Notes: a model not told the origin generated them from the letters alone. Numbered from the stretch's first letter, positions 47,410 through 58,145 are shown. The stretch: 64,000 nucleotides of DNA from Thioalkalivibrio nitratireducens DSM 14787 (GCF_000321415.2 NC_019902.2:806001-870000); one strand, 5' to 3'. Program-made: numbers and translations.

Positions 47410-48489
47410 TCACTCCGGAGCACCACGGCCCAATCGCAATGCCACCCGGGGCGCACCCGCCACCAGTTCGCCGATCACCGCCGCGTCGGTGAATCCCTCT
47501 TCACGGAAAATCGACAGGACCCGGGCGGTGTCCTCGGGAGCACAGGCCACGAGTAGGCCACCGCTGGTCTGGGGGTCGCAGGCGATCCGCCCGGCCCAGT
47601 CGGGCAGTGCCGGGTCGAGATTGACCTCGTGTCCGTAGCTTTGCCAGTTGCGCCCGATCGCACCGGGGCCCACGCCCTGCTGGAGCAGCGTCACGGCGTC
47701 GTGCAGTAATGGCAGGCGGAGGAAGTCGACGCGCGCGCCCAAGCCGGAACCCCGGCACATTTCCAGCAGATGGCCCAGCAGGCCGAAGCCGGTGACGTCG
47801 GTCAGCGCGTGCACGCCGGGCATGCCGGCGAAGGCGACCCCCGGGCGGTTGAGACGGGTGGTCGTCTCGATCAGGGCTTCGTAGCCGTCGGCGTCGAGCT
47901 TGCCCTCCTTGACCCCGCTGCCGAGCACACCTACCCCGAGGGCCTTGCCCAGCACGAGCCGGTCGCCGGGCTGGCCGCGGTCGTTGCGCTTCAGCCTATC
48001 CGGATGTACCAGCCCGACTGCGGCCAGGCCGTAGATGGGTTCGACCGAGTCGATCGAGTGGCCGCCGGCAAGCGGAATTTCGGCCTCGCGACAGGCGTCT
48101 GCACCGCCTTCCATGACCCGGCGAATCATGGCGAGCGGAAGCTTGTCCACGGGCATGCCGACGATCGCCAGCGCCAGTGTGGGCGTCGCGCCCATCGCGT
48201 AGATGTCGGACAGGGCGTTGGTCGCGGCGATGCGTCCGAAGTCGTACGGATCATCGACGATCGGCATGAAGAAGTCAGTGGTTGCGACCAGCGCCTGTTC
48301 GTCGTTGATTCGGAATACGGCGGCGTCGTCCGCGCTGGCACTGCCCTGGATCAGGTCTGCGTGCGGGAACCCCATCACGATGCCAGACAGTGCTTCCTGC
48401 AGCAAATTCGGTGCGATCTTGCAGCCGCAGCCGCCTCCGTGGGAAAGGGAGGTCAGCCGGGTGGAATGGGTGATCTCGTCAGTCGTCAT
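47410..48489 (-). CDS. selD: Selenophosphate synthetase SelD
   Basis: Makes selenophosphate from selenide and ATP for tRNA-Sec. 359 residues. The active-site motif is HGGGCGCK, so Cys replaces the Sec found in some SelD. ATP-binding residues: ASADDAAVF, ATTDFFMPIVDDPYDFG, GGHSID. C-terminal DPQTSGGLLVA is canonical. Last gene of the selA-selB-selC-transporter-selD row. Confidence 0.96.
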   Translation of the reverse strand: MTTDEITHSTRLTSLSHGGGCGCKIAPNLLQEALSGIVMGFPHADLIQGSASADDAAVFRINDEQALVATTDFFMPIVDDPYDFGRIAATNALSDIYAMGATPTLALAIVGMPVDKLPLAMIRRVMEGGADACREAEIPLAGGHSIDSVEPIYGLAAVGLVHPDRLKRNDRGQPGDRLVLGKALGVGVLGSGVKEGKLDADGYEALIETTTRLNRPGVAFAGMPGVHALTDVTGFGLLGHLLEMCRGSGLGARVDFLRLPLLHDAVTLLQQGVGPGAIGRNWQSYGHEVNLDPALPDWAGRIACDPQTSGGLLVACAPEDTARVLSIFREEGFTDAAVIGELVAGAPRVALRLGRGAPE

Positions 48490-48562
48490 GCATCGATACC
48501 TCGTACATTTTCAGAGCTTCTCTTGCGAGTGGGAGAGGGGAGAAAGTCCGCAGGGGCGTCGC

Positions 48563-50483
48563 TCACCGGTTCACCCGCGAGAGCTGCAGCCAGCGGGAGA
48601 TCCGGTCGATCAGGATGGTCAGCGCGATGATCATCAGCAGGTAGGTGCTGGCCTTCTCGAAGCGGAACCATTCGAAGTTGAAACTGAAGTAGAAGCCCAG
48701 CCCGCCGACGCCGACGAGCCCGAGCACGACCGCGGTGCGCACGTTGCTCTCGAACTGGAAGAAGCTGTAGGTCATCCACTCGCGCCAGGCAAGTCGGGGC
48801 GGCGACCATGCCGAAGCAGGTGACGCGTGAACCCGCGAAGCCCTGCTCGAAGCGGCGGTAGGGGATGTTGTCGACGCTCTCGCTGAACACGCGCACCAGC
48901 ACGCCCATCGTGTGGATCGCGATCGCGATCGTCCCGGCGACCAGCCCGGGGCCGAAGAAGGCGATGAACAGGAAGGCCCACATCACTTCGGGCACGCCGC
49001 GGGAGATCAGCCCCGTGGCGCGAGCGAGCACGAGCTGGACGAAGCGGATCGCACGCACCAGCGGGTGCGTGGTCTCCCCGGTGAACTGCGCGGGTTCGAG
49101 CTGGAAGGCGAGCGTGTGAGGGTAGGTCAGCGCGATCGCGCCCAGCACGCCGAGCAGCGTGCCGACGATCGCGATCGCAAGCGGCACGGTCGACGACTTG
49201 ATCACCCGCCAGACGAACCACTGGTCGAGCTGCTGTTCCCATGCAACCCAGGCGGCGGGCCGGTAGAACTGCCAGGGCGGGTACTCGCTGAACAGCGACA
49301 CCGTCTGTCCGGCGGCTTCCCTGGCCTCGACCTTGACCGGGTCGCCGAGGCCCAGCGCCGGCAGGTCGAGGTCCGGGCGCAGCAGGCGCTCGAAGAACGA
49401 GAGCTTGCTCCAGGCTTCGCCGGACAGGATCTCGCCGGCGGGCTCCAGGAAGTTCTTCGCGGTGCCGTTCGGGCCCGCGGTGTTGCCCCAGCCCATGAAC
49501 CAGACCGACCACACCACGATCAGCGCGGCGAAGCCGGTGCCGATCCAGGCCCGCGAGAGATCGGCGAACACCGAGCGCGCCTTGATCGCGCGCGGGTGGT
49601 TCGGGTCGCTGCGCAGCTGCCGGCGGATGTAGTTGCTCGCGAGGTCGGCGGTCAGCGTCAGCGCCAGCGTGAACAGGATCAGGGTGCTGACCTTGTCCCA
49701 GGCGCCGAAGCGGATCTGGTACCAGATCTCCGCACCGAGCCCGCCGCCGCCGACGGCGCCGATCACCGCGGCGTTGCGGATCGCGCATTCGGCGCGCATC
49801 AGCGTGAAGCTCTGCACCGCCCGCGAGGCCAGCGGCTGGATGCCGTAGAAGAACACCTTGATGCGACCGGCGCCGCTGGCGCGCACCTGCTCGTACTGGC
49901 GTTCGTCGACACTGTCCCAGAGCTCGCTGTAGACCTTGGCGAGGATGCCTGAGATGTTCAGCGCGAGTGCCAGCGCCCCGGTCAGCGGGCCGAGCCCGAT
50001 CAGCGCGACCAGGATGATCGCCCAGACGAAGTCCGGAACCGCGCGCAGCACGTCCTGCACCAGGCGGGCGAGCGAACACAATGCCGCCGACGGGCTGCGC
50101 AGCGCGAAGTTCCGGCGCCATCCGGTCGCACGTTCCTCGCCCACCGCGACCGCCCGCGACGACGCCATCGCGAGCAGGAAGCCGAAGACCACTGCGAGCG
50201 CGGTGCCGAGCACCGCCGCGGACAGCGTTTCCAGCGTGAGTCCCCAGCTGCGTGCGAGGAACTCGTGGCTGAAGTCCGGCGAGCCGAACGCGGCGAGCCA
50301 CGCGCCCATCCGCCCGAGCGCCCGGGCCCGTTCCTCCGGGTCGATCAGCGCGGTGAAATCCCATTCGGCCGCGGTGAACGAGGCCAGTACCAGCAGTGCG
50401 ATCACCACCAGGCCGACGAAGTGGCCCCAGGGCCGGCGCCGGGCGTAACGTCCTGCACCCGGCAACTCGAGCACGCTGCTCAT
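48563..50483 (-). pseudogene. phnE: PhnE-type ABC permease (two-domain), one frameshift
   Basis: Permease for an oxyanion ABC importer. ATG 50483 overlaps the phnC stop. About 640 residues with two complete permease domains, each with an EAA loop (ECAIRNAAVIGAVGGGGLGA; SNVRTAVVLGLVGVGGLGF), so it is a fused PhnE. A frame break near 48795 separates FGMVAAP from RLAWREWMTYSFFQ. Everything else is intact, so a sequencing error or very recent mutation is possible. 73 bases upstream of selD. Confidence 0.85.
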
Positions 50484-51349
50484 CCGGGCGGCTCCCCCGA
50501 CTGCACGGGAACGGGTCGGTCGTGCACGACCTGGTCCAGGCTCAGCGCCCGGTATTCGGCCCCGTAGAGCTCGCGCAGCAGGTCGCGGCTGATCGCATCG
50601 GGCGTTCCTTGCCAGAACAGGCGTCCGTCGCGCAGGGCGATCACCCGGTCGAAATGCTCGTGCAGCAGCTCCAGCGTGTGCAGGTTCACCAGCAGGGTCG
50701 CGCCGAGTTCGCTGGCAACGCCGGCGAGCAGGCCGATGATCTCGCGTCCGAGGCGGATGTCGAGCTGGCTGACCGGCTCGTCGGCCAGCATCACCCGCGG
50801 CCGCTGCACGATCAACCGCGCGATCGCCACGCGCTGCTGCTGGCCACCCGATAGCTCGCCGGGCATCGACCAGAGCTTGCCGGGAAGCTCCACCGCCTGC
50901 AGCGCCGCACGCGCGGCGGGCAGCTGCTGCGGCCAGAACAGCGACAGCAGCGTCCGGGCCAGCCCCCAGTGCCCGATTCGCCCCATCAGCACGTTGTGTA
51001 CCACGCGCAGGTGCGGGATCAGGTTGTCGTTCTGATAGAGCACACCGATGTCCCGGCGCAGGCGGCGCAGCGCGCGCCCGCGCAGCCGACGCGTGTCGTG
51101 TCCCAGCGCGAGCACCCGGCCCGTGCTGGGCTTCAGCACCGCCGAAAGCAGGCGGAACAGCGTGGTCTTGCCGGCCCCGGATGGGCCGATGATCGCGACC
51201 CGCTCGCCCTGCGCGATCCGCAGGTCGATGTCCGCGAGTACCGGCTGGCCGCCGAAGGTGCGCGCGACCCCGTCGAGCCGGAAGACGTCGATTCGGCCGA
51301 CCGGTTCGGGCGCGGTGCGGTTTTCGGAAAGGCTGTCCACGTTCTGCAT
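50480..51349 (-). CDS. phnC: PhnC-type ABC transporter ATPase
   Basis: 289 residues from ATG 51349, weak ribosome site. Walker A GPSGAGKTT, signature LSGGQQQRV, Walker B VMLADEP, switch region NLHTLELL. PhnC architecture. It energises import by the PhnD-like and PhnE-like partners. The operon is interrupted from phnD by a palindromic repeat of about 170 bases. Confidence 0.9.
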   Translation of the reverse strand: MQNVDSLSENRTAPEPVGRIDVFRLDGVARTFGGQPVLADIDLRIAQGERVAIIGPSGAGKTTLFRLLSAVLKPSTGRVLALGHDTRRLRGRALRRLRRDIGVLYQNDNLIPHLRVVHNVLMGRIGHWGLARTLLSLFWPQQLPAARAALQAVELPGKLWSMPGELSGGQQQRVAIARLIVQRPRVMLADEPVSQLDIRLGREIIGLLAGVASELGATLLVNLHTLELLHEHFDRVIALRDGRLFWQGTPDAISRDLLRELYGAEYRALSLDQVVHDRPVPVQSGEPPG

Positions 51350-51465
51350 CGCCTGTACCTGTCGGACCGGCCACCGCAGCTTCCGGTGCCGGTGCCGCCG
51401 GGCGGCCTCGTGCCCCGGAATGCCGCTACTGTGCAAAGACTGCACTGTTCGCGTCCCTGTGACTC

Positions 51466-51635
51466 GTAGGGCGGAATAGCGCAGCGTCATCCGCCGTTCG
51501 GCGCTCGCGCTACCTCGGCGCCCATCGCAACCTGGGCGTGTGAGCGGCGGATGACGGCCTTCGGCCTTTTCCGCCCTACGACTTTGGCCCTGTAGGGCGG
51601 AAGAGCGCAGCGTCATCCGCCGTTCGGCGTTGGTT
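51466..51635. repeat. Dispersed palindromic repeat, copy 3 (one and a half units)
   Basis: GTAGGGCGGAATAGCGCAGC...ATCCGCCG, then GGCGGATGACGGCC and TTTTCCGCCCTAC, followed by a second GTAGGGCGGAAGAGCGCAGC half. Sits between phnD and phnC. Confidence 0.8.
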
Positions 51636-52534
51636 CAGCCGCCGACGCCGATTCCGGATTCCAGCAGGTCGCGGTAGTCAAACCACTCGGACAGGTCGGC
51701 ATCGATGAACTCGCCCGCCTTCAGGTAGCCGAGGATCTGGCGTCCCTCCGGCGTGCTGTCGGTGTCGAGCAGGGCGGCGCGCAGTTGGCTGATCAGTTCC
51801 GGTCCGAGATCAGCGCGGGCGACCAGCGCGTAGTTCGTGAATTCGGGCGTTTCGTAGACCACCGGCGCCTGCTGCTGCAGGTTCTCGCTGGCTTTGTCCC
51901 AGGACGCGTAGTTCATCGCGCCGAGCGTGTAGGTGCCGTTGGCGACCATCTGCATCACCACATCGTGGCTGCCGCTGTACGCCACGGTGCGGAACACGCG
52001 CTCGGGCGGCAGGCCCGCCTGCTCGATGAAGAACTTGCGCGGCATCAGGTGGCTCGAGGTGCTGCTGCGGCTGCCGAACGTGAAGGTCCAGTTCCGGCCC
52101 TGCGCGGCACTCGCCAGTTCGCCGAGATTCGCCACCGGTTCGATGCCGGAGCCGTGATGCGCGACGAAGTAGGTGACGAAGCCCTTGTCGATGTCGCGGG
52201 TGCCGAGAACGACGAGGTTGTCCTCGCCCATCTGCATCATCGCCTGCGCGGTGGTCACCGCCCCGAGCCAGGCGACGTGGGCGCGTCCGGTCGCGAGCGC
52301 GGTCACGCTGGCCGCGTAGTTCTCGACGTGCATGTACTCGGTGGGGATGCCGACTGCGTTGCCCAGGTGGGCGGCGAGCGCGCCGAAGTTCTCGCGCATG
52401 CGGTCGGCGTCGCCGTCGTCGGGAATCGCGGTGATGATCAGGCGTTGCGGATGCTGGGTATCGGCGTTGGCGTTTCCAAAGCCGGCGGCGAGCAGGGCGG
52501 CGGCAGTCAGCAGGACGGTCAGGAATCGTTGCAT
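51635..52534 (-). CDS. phnD: PhnD-like substrate-binding protein, probably for a selenium oxyanion
   Basis: 299 residues. Signal peptide MQRFLTVLLTAAALLAAGFG with cleavage near ANADT. PhnD fold: IPDDGDADRMRENFGALAAH, ARVAWLG-like AHVAWLGAVTTAQAM, TFGSRSSTSSHLMPRKFF. PhnD-like proteins with selenium-metabolism neighbours form a recognised group annotated as putative selenate ABC transporter binding proteins; the location here (between tRNA-Sec and selD) fits that. Confidence 0.85.
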   Translation of the reverse strand: MQRFLTVLLTAAALLAAGFGNANADTQHPQRLIITAIPDDGDADRMRENFGALAAHLGNAVGIPTEYMHVENYAASVTALATGRAHVAWLGAVTTAQAMMQMGEDNLVVLGTRDIDKGFVTYFVAHHGSGIEPVANLGELASAAQGRNWTFTFGSRSSTSSHLMPRKFFIEQAGLPPERVFRTVAYSGSHDVVMQMVANGTYTLGAMNYASWDKASENLQQQAPVVYETPEFTNYALVARADLGPELISQLRAALLDTDSTPEGRQILGYLKAGEFIDADLSEWFDYRDLLESGIGVGG

Positions 52535-52714
52535 GGGTCGCTCCTCGGTGGTGGTTCACTCGGGAATCGAAAGGCGCGGGAATTCCTTGCAGACAAGGTC
52601 GCGATCCACGGACCGAATCGGGTTTCCCGGGCTGCTGTTCGATCAAGCACTCGCGCCGGACCGGCGACGACCTGACCGATGTCCGCCCGGACATCCCAGG
52701 TCGGGAGAATCGGT

Positions 52715-52810
52715 TGGCGGAAGGGCGCGGGAGTCGAACCCACCCGGGACCGCCTGACGGCCCCAACCGGTTTTGAAGACCGGCCGCACCACCGGGCACG
52801 AAGCCCTTCC
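52715..52810 (-). tRNA. selC: tRNA-Sec (anticodon UCA)
   Basis: Minus strand, 96 bases including the CCA. Eight-base acceptor stem GGAAGGGC/GCCCTTCC, long variable arm, anticodon loop CTTCAAA with TCA, T loop GGTTCGACTCC and encoded GCCA. The extended acceptor and variable arm are specific to selenocysteine tRNA. Between phnD and selB. Confidence 0.96.
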
Positions 52811-52950
52811 TTCACCGACCACGTCTTGCGCCACACGGGCGACTGAGCCGACGCCTGCCGGGGGCAGCATCGGCCCGAAAATCCGCGCGGTGGCGGGGTT
52901 GCCCCAGGTCCGCGCGTACATCTGCGCCGGAGAAGCCCCGGCGCCCTTCG

Positions 52951-53030
52951 GCGGATGACGGCCTTCGGCGTTTTCCGCCCTACGACTTTGGCCCTGTAGG
53001 GCGGAATAGCGCAGCGTCATCCGCCGTGTT
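52951..53030. repeat. Dispersed palindromic repeat, copy 4
   Basis: GGCGGATGACGGCCTTCGGC and TTTTCCGCCCTAC, then GTAGGGCGGAATAGCGCAGC and GTCATCCGCC. Near-identical to copy 3. Directly downstream of selB. Confidence 0.8.
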
Positions 53031-53043
53031 GCACGGCGATCAC

Positions 53044-54960
53044 TTACCGCAGCCTCAGCAGCGAGTCCGGAAAGATCCGGTGCTCGTCGCCGACCCGGCG
53101 AGAGTAGCCGATGCGGTCGAAAAACTCGAGGATCTGGATCGCCACCTTGCGGCCGGTGCCGATGCGGTCCCGGAACGGGGCCGCGAGCGCCTTGCCCTCG
53201 AGCTCGGACAGCTCGCGGGCGATCGCGGCCAGGTCGGCGACCGCGGCGCGCGTGTAGTAGTGGTCGTGCGCGACCTTGTAGACCTCGCCCATCCCCGCGA
53301 GCTGGCGCATCAGCCGGCGCACGCGGTCCTCTTCGAGCCGCAGCGCCCGGGCGATGTCACGGACCCGGGGCGGGTTGAACGGCGTGACGCCGAGCAACGG
53401 CCGGATGTCCTCGAGCCAGATGCGCTCGTCGGTGGGTGCGAGCATCACCCGGTGTCCGGGGAGATGGATCCACGGGGCATTCAGCACGACCTCGCCCGCG
53501 GCGGTCATCTCGTCCAGCAGCGTCCCGAACACCGGCCTTTCGAGCAGCGGTGCCGCGAGGCGGCGCAGCCTTTCGCGGTCCGGGCCCAGGCGGTCCGGGT
53601 GCCGCTGGTGCTCCTCCGCGAGCATCGCCAGCGTGCGCAGGCGATGCGCGTCCCAGTGTTCAGGGGCGAACGCGACCGGGCCGGCGGGCGTTTCCACCGC
53701 GCGCAGCCCTGTGCCGGCTGCCTGTGCCGCGGCCCAGGCGTCCTCCAGGTTCCACATGCGCGCAAAATCGCGCAGATTCAGGCCGCGCTCGGCATGCGGC
53801 AGCATTGCCGCCAGTGCCTCGGCCGGGTCGTCCAACGCGAGTGCGCGCAGCAGCGCGATGCGGGCGGGGCGCCGGCGGCCGCGGGCAGGCGGCCGGTCGT
53901 CAAGCACGACCCCGCCCGCGAGGTTGTGCCGCGCCGACGGGTCGCGCAGCACGAAGCGGTCGCCGCGCAGCGCGTGGGTCTGGCCTTCGAGCACCAGCTG
54001 CGCGAAGCCCTCGCTGCCCGGCTCGACGGCATCGCCCTCGAGTACCGCGACGCGGGCCATCAGGCGTGCGGATCCCAGGTGCAGGTGTACCGGGCTCCAG
54101 TGCCGCAGTGCCTTGGGTGCGTCGGCGAGCGCGCGCACCCGCGCGTCGATCCGGGCCGTGGGCCGGTGCAGTTCCGGATGCAAGACCCAGTCGCCACGCG
54201 CGATCGCGTCCTTCTCCAGCCCCGGCCCGGTCAGGTTCAGCGCGCAGCGCTGCCCGGCGGCGCCGGTTTCCGCTGGACGGTTCTGCGCATGGATGCCGCG
54301 CACGCGCACCGGCTGGCCCGACGGCGATAGCACGAACTCGTCGCCGACCCGCACCCGGCCCGCGTGCGCGGTGCCGGTGACCACGGTGCCCGAACCACTC
54401 AGCGTAAAGCGCCGGTCGATGGCGAGGCGGAAGCGGCCGGCGGCCGGTCGCGGGGGAATCGCCGCTGCCTTCGCGTGCAGGTGGGTGCGCAGCGCGTCGA
54501 CACCGGTCCCCGTCAGCGCCGAAACCGGGAACACCGGCGCCCCGGCCAGCCCGGTCGGTGCCAGCAAAGCCTGGATCTCGCCCTGCAGGGCGTCGAGCCG
54601 TGCCTCATCGGCGAGATCGGTCTTCGTCAGAGCGACCGCGCCGCGATTCAGGCCCAGCAGTTCGAGGATCTGCAGGTGCTCGCGGGTCTGCGGCATCGGG
54701 CCGTCGTCGGCGGCGATCACCAGCAGCACGAAGTCGATGCCGGTTGCGCCGGCCAGCATGTTGTGCACGAGCTTCTCGTGGCCCGGCACGTCGACGAAGC
54801 CGAGCACCTCGCCCGATGCCAGCGGCTGGTAGGCGTACCCGAGGTCCAGCGTGATCCCGCGTGCCTGTTCCTCGGCCAGCCGGTCGGCTTCGACCCCGGT
54901 CAGGGCCTTGACCAGCGCCGTCTTGCCGTGATCGATGTGACCTGCGGTTCCGACGATCAT
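53044..54960 (-). CDS. selB: Selenocysteine-specific elongation factor SelB
   Basis: GTPase that brings Sec-tRNA-Sec to UGA codons marked by a SECIS hairpin. 638 residues from ATG 54960. G1 [14 protein letters not shown]3 DVPGHEK, G4 TKTD; C-terminal winged-helix repeats ([20 protein letters not shown] and [20 protein letters not shown]) bind SECIS. ATG overlaps the selA stop by 4 bases. Confidence 0.96.
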   Translation of the reverse strand: MIVGTAGHIDHGKTALVKALTGVEADRLAEEQARGITLDLGYAYQPLASGEVLGFVDVPGHEKLVHNMLAGATGIDFVLLVIAADDGPMPQTREHLQILELLGLNRGAVALTKTDLADEARLDALQGEIQALLAPTGLAGAPVFPVSALTGTGVDALRTHLHAKAAAIPPRPAAGRFRLAIDRRFTLSGSGTVVTGTAHAGRVRVGDEFVLSPSGQPVRVRGIHAQNRPAETGAAGQRCALNLTGPGLEKDAIARGDWVLHPELHRPTARIDARVRALADAPKALRHWSPVHLHLGSARLMARVAVLEGDAVEPGSEGFAQLVLEGQTHALRGDRFVLRDPSARHNLAGGVVLDDRPPARGRRRPARIALLRALALDDPAEALAAMLPHAERGLNLRDFARMWNLEDAWAAAQAAGTGLRAVETPAGPVAFAPEHWDAHRLRTLAMLAEEHQRHPDRLGPDRERLRRLAAPLLERPVFGTLLDEMTAAGEVVLNAPWIHLPGHRVMLAPTDERIWLEDIRPLLGVTPFNPPRVRDIARALRLEEDRVRRLMRQLAGMGEVYKVAHDHYYTRAAVADLAAIARELSELEGKALAAPFRDRIGTGRKVAIQILEFFDRIGYSRRVGDEHRIFPDSLLRLR

Positions 54961-56402
54961 GGCCGGGGGGCCTCCGCGCCGGCGAGCTGGGCCGCAAAGC
55001 CCGTTTCGTCCTCGAGGCAGCGCAGGTCCAGCCACAGCGCGCCATCGTGGACGCGGCCGATCACGGGGGAGGGCAGGTCGCGCAGTTCCCGCTCGAGCCG
55101 CTTCAGCGCGGTTCCCGATCCGCGTCCGGATCGGTGCGGGCGCAGGACCAGCGCGGCGCTCGGCAGCCGGTCCACCGGTAGCGCGCCGCTGCCGATCTGG
55201 CTCGCGCAGGCCTGCAGCGTCACCGTAAACCGTTCCCCGAACGCGGTCGCGAGCAACGGCTGCAGGCGCTTCGCGAGGACCTGGATTTCAGCCTGTGGCC
55301 GGGTCAGCAGGCGGAGCGTCGTGAGCCGCTGGGTCAGCCGGTCGGGATCGCGGTAAATCCGCAGCACGGCTTCGAGTGCTGCGAGCGTCATCTTGTCGAC
55401 GCGCAGCGCCCGTTTGAGGGGGTTCTTCTTGATACGGGCGATCAGATCGGCGCGGCCGACGATCAGCCCGGCCTGCGGACCCCCGAGCAGCTTGTCGCCA
55501 CTGAAGGTCACCACGTCCGCGCCGTTGCGCAGGGCTTCCTGCACGGTGGGTTCGTGGGGCAGTCCCCATTGCGCCAGGTCGACGAAGGTGCCACTGCCAA
55601 GGTCGATCATGAACGGAAGGCCGTGGTCGTGGGCGATCCGTGCCAACGTGTTCTCGGCAACCGCGGCGGTGAACCCCTCGATTGCGTAGTTGCTGGTATG
55701 CGCCTTCATGAACAGGCGCGTACGCGGGCCGATTGCCGCCTCGAAGTCGCGCGCGTGGGTACGGTTGGTCGCGCCGACCTCGACCAGCCGGCAGCCGGCG
55801 CGACTCATCACCTCGGGAATGCGGAACGCGCCTCCGATCTCCACGAGTTCGCCGCGCGAGATCACGACCTCCTTGCGCAGCGCGAGCGTGTTCAGTGCCA
55901 GCAGCACCGCGGCCGCGTTGTTGTTGACCACCGTGGCGGCCTCGGCTCCGGTGAGCTCCCGGATCAGGTCGTTGATCAGGTCGTCGCGGTCGCCGCGCCG
56001 CCCCCGGCCCAGGTCGAACTCCAGGTTGCAGGAGCCGGCCGCAGCCAGCGCTGCCGCATTCACCGCCTCGGCAGGCAGCGGCGCACGGCCCAGGTTGGTG
56101 TGCAGCACCGTGCCGGTCAGGTTGAAGACCCGCTGGAGGCGCGGCGCAGCGTCGCGCTCGAGCCGGGAGCGAACCCCGGCGAGCAGACGCGGCGGCTCGA
56201 AGTCGGAAGGATCCCGTGTGTCGCGGGCCCGGAGTTCGTCGAGGCGGGCGCGAAGCGCGAGGAGCACGGGCTGCCGGCCATGCCGCTGCTGCAGGTCGAT
56301 TGCATCGGGGTGTGCCAGCAGCCGGTCGACCGAGGGCGGGCGTGGCCGGGTGGCGGTATTCGCGTCGTCGACGGGTTCTCGGGGTGGGGCAGGCGGATTC
56401 AT
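54957..56402 (-). CDS. selA: L-seryl-tRNA(Sec) selenium transferase SelA
   Basis: Pyridoxal-phosphate enzyme converting Ser-tRNA-Sec to Sec-tRNA-Sec. 481 residues from ATG 56402, with GAGGAG upstream. Motifs: [55 protein letters not shown], and the PLP Lys in [13 protein letters not shown]. Start of the selenium operon. Confidence 0.96.
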   Translation of the reverse strand: MNPPAPPREPVDDANTATRPRPPSVDRLLAHPDAIDLQQRHGRQPVLLALRARLDELRARDTRDPSDFEPPRLLAGVRSRLERDAAPRLQRVFNLTGTVLHTNLGRAPLPAEAVNAAALAAAGSCNLEFDLGRGRRGDRDDLINDLIRELTGAEAATVVNNNAAAVLLALNTLALRKEVVISRGELVEIGGAFRIPEVMSRAGCRLVEVGATNRTHARDFEAAIGPRTRLFMKAHTSNYAIEGFTAAVAENTLARIAHDHGLPFMIDLGSGTFVDLAQWGLPHEPTVQEALRNGADVVTFSGDKLLGGPQAGLIVGRADLIARIKKNPLKRALRVDKMTLAALEAVLRIYRDPDRLTQRLTTLRLLTRPQAEIQVLAKRLQPLLATAFGERFTVTLQACASQIGSGALPVDRLPSAALVLRPHRSGRGSGTALKRLERELRDLPSPVIGRVHDGALWLDLRCLEDETGFAAQLAGAEAPRP

Positions 56403-56668
56403 CGGTTCTCCTCGGCCGTCACGCGGCACGTATCGGAGGCTGACGCGGAGTTGATTCAGAGAACGCTACACGACGCTCGCCGGTCGTGCCAGTCGCCCGG
56501 GAGTTTGCCCGAGGACGGCCCGTTGCTGGGAACCGGGTTCGGGGGCGGCCCACTCGGCTTCTCGTACTGAACCCGGCCGACGGAAAATGCGATCGTGGCG
56601 CTCACCCGTGAGGGAATGACCCAGCATCCCCGGCGCTTGCCCGAACTGGATGACGCGCGTCGGCTCAA

Positions 56669-56876
56669 GGGGCGTCCTGATTATCACGAAACCTCCTCAG
56701 CCAGTGCGATACCTCTCCGCGTCGGTCGTCATTGCGAGCGAAGCGCGGCAATCCAGGCGGCGCGGGGGGACCATCGCCCTCTGGATCGCCACGTCGCTTC
56801 GCTCCTCGCGATGACGCTGGTTTCGAAGATGGCCCAGTCCAGCTTGCGGAGCTTCCGTGATAATCAGGAGGGGCGT
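56669..56876. repeat. Foldback (MITE-like) element
   Basis: Outer arms share TCCTGATTATCACG and its complement (56674 onward; 56855-56868). Inner arms are CGTCATTGCGAGCGAAGCGC...AATCCAG (56727-56756) and CTGGAT...GATGACG (56781-56816). The whole 208 bases form a long imperfect hairpin. No coding. Confidence 0.7.
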
Positions 56877-56973
56877 TGTGCTACCGGACACGCCACGCGG
56901 AGTGCCGCATTGCGCCCACCGCGGCGCCGGGAAACGTCTGGAGCCGCCGGGTTGATCCGAGCCGTGGGGTCCG

Positions 56974-57939
56974 CTACTCGGCTTCCAGGAAGAGGTAGGT
57001 GCGGTTCACGTTGGTCCGGTGCCAGTTGTCGTAGTGCAGCAGGTGTTGGAACTCCGGAAGGTCGGCGAGGCGATCGACGGTCTCGTCGAGCGTCTCCCAG
57101 TTCTCGAGTCCGGTACGCACTTCGCGGATGATGACCTCGAGATAGTCGCCTGCGTCGCGCCGGGCCGTGGCCAGGTCAGTGGCTGCCCCGTGTCCCGGAA
57201 CGACGATTGCGGGGTTCAGTTCCTCGAGCTTGCGGAAGTTCTCGAGCTTGCCGACCGGGTCGCTGTTCGGCTGGATGCCCATTATGCGCTCGGTGTAGAC
57301 GAAATCGCCCGTGAACACCACGTCCTCGTCGGGCAGGTGCACCATGATGTCGCCGGGGAAGTGCGCGTTCGCAACGAAGAGCAGGTCGAATGTCACGCCA
57401 CCGACCTCCAGGCGGTGCTCGTCGGCATCGACCGGTTCGGCTGCCGACACCGGTTCGGTGCCGGCCATCGCTTCCTCGCCAAGCGTCCGGATCAAGCGCT
57501 GCAGGTGGGACTGTCCGAACTCCGGCTGGGTCTGTACGGTCCGGTGCAGTGCCACGATCTCCGCACCCTGATCACGGAACCAGCCATTGCCGAGCCAGCG
57601 GTGATCCTGGCTGCCGAGGTTGATCACGTGCGTGATCGGTTGTTCCGTGACACCGGCGACCGCCTGCGCGATCCGCTCGGCGACCTTTGCGCTGGGTCCG
57701 CTGTCCAGCATGACGACCCCGGTGTCCGTGACCACGAAGCCGACGTTGTTGTTCATACCCTGATTGAGTGGCGAGCGTCCTTCGATGGAGCCGTAGAAGT
57801 AGTAGACCCGGTCGGTCAACTGGAGCGGCTTCAGGATCTCGTCGATCGACCGATCGGTGTCCGCCTGAACGGTCGCGGTGGAAAACGCAAGTAGCGCCAG
57901 CGCGCTGCTGAAGAACAGGGTGAACAGTGAGCGGTGCAT
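56974..57939 (-). CDS. Periplasmic metallo-beta-lactamase-fold protein
   Basis: 321 residues. Signal peptide ending near VQADTD. Metallo-beta-lactamase fold: VVMLDSGPSAKVAERI, then INLGSQDHRWLGNGWF in place of the usual HxHxDH, then NAHFPGDIMVHLPDEDVVFT, GDFV and PGHGA. The first two metal His are missing, so zinc binding may be altered, as in some SoxH-like relatives. Role unknown. Confidence 0.78.
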   Translation of the reverse strand: MHRSLFTLFFSSALALLAFSTATVQADTDRSIDEILKPLQLTDRVYYFYGSIEGRSPLNQGMNNNVGFVVTDTGVVMLDSGPSAKVAERIAQAVAGVTEQPITHVINLGSQDHRWLGNGWFRDQGAEIVALHRTVQTQPEFGQSHLQRLIRTLGEEAMAGTEPVSAAEPVDADEHRLEVGGVTFDLLFVANAHFPGDIMVHLPDEDVVFTGDFVYTERIMGIQPNSDPVGKLENFRKLEELNPAIVVPGHGAATDLATARRDAGDYLEVIIREVRTGLENWETLDETVDRLADLPEFQHLLHYDNWHRTNVNRTYLFLEAE

Positions 57940-58029
57940 GGATCCTTCCCTTTGTCGTGGCGTCCGACGAGGGACGCGACACCGGGCGGCGGTATTCCCG
58001 TGGTCGTTTGCGCGGCATCCCCGACCGTG

Positions 58030-58145
58030 CCGAAGTGATTGCGGGACGATTGTATGATCTTCCGCAGGGATCGATCGATTCGTTCCAGAGCCTGCTGAAT
58101 AGGTTGCAGGTAATCTCGCAGGGTCAGCGCGTCGCGCCGGGTCAC
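58030..58145 (-). pseudogene. HEPN-domain toxin, N-terminal stump
   Basis: GTG 58145: TRRDALTLRDYLQPIQQALE and RIDRS match the first 25 residues of HEPN (DUF86) partners of MNT antitoxins, and then the frame leaves the family. The catalytic R-x4-6-H is absent. Confidence 0.65.

Noticed and set aside
47410-48489. SelD as a selenoprotein
   Set aside because: The active-site motif has Cys codons and no in-frame UGA.
48486-51374. One 960-residue fusion of PhnC region and PhnE
   Set aside because: The frame upstream of 50483 is the wrong frame for PhnC; the real PhnC is in another frame with all ATPase motifs.
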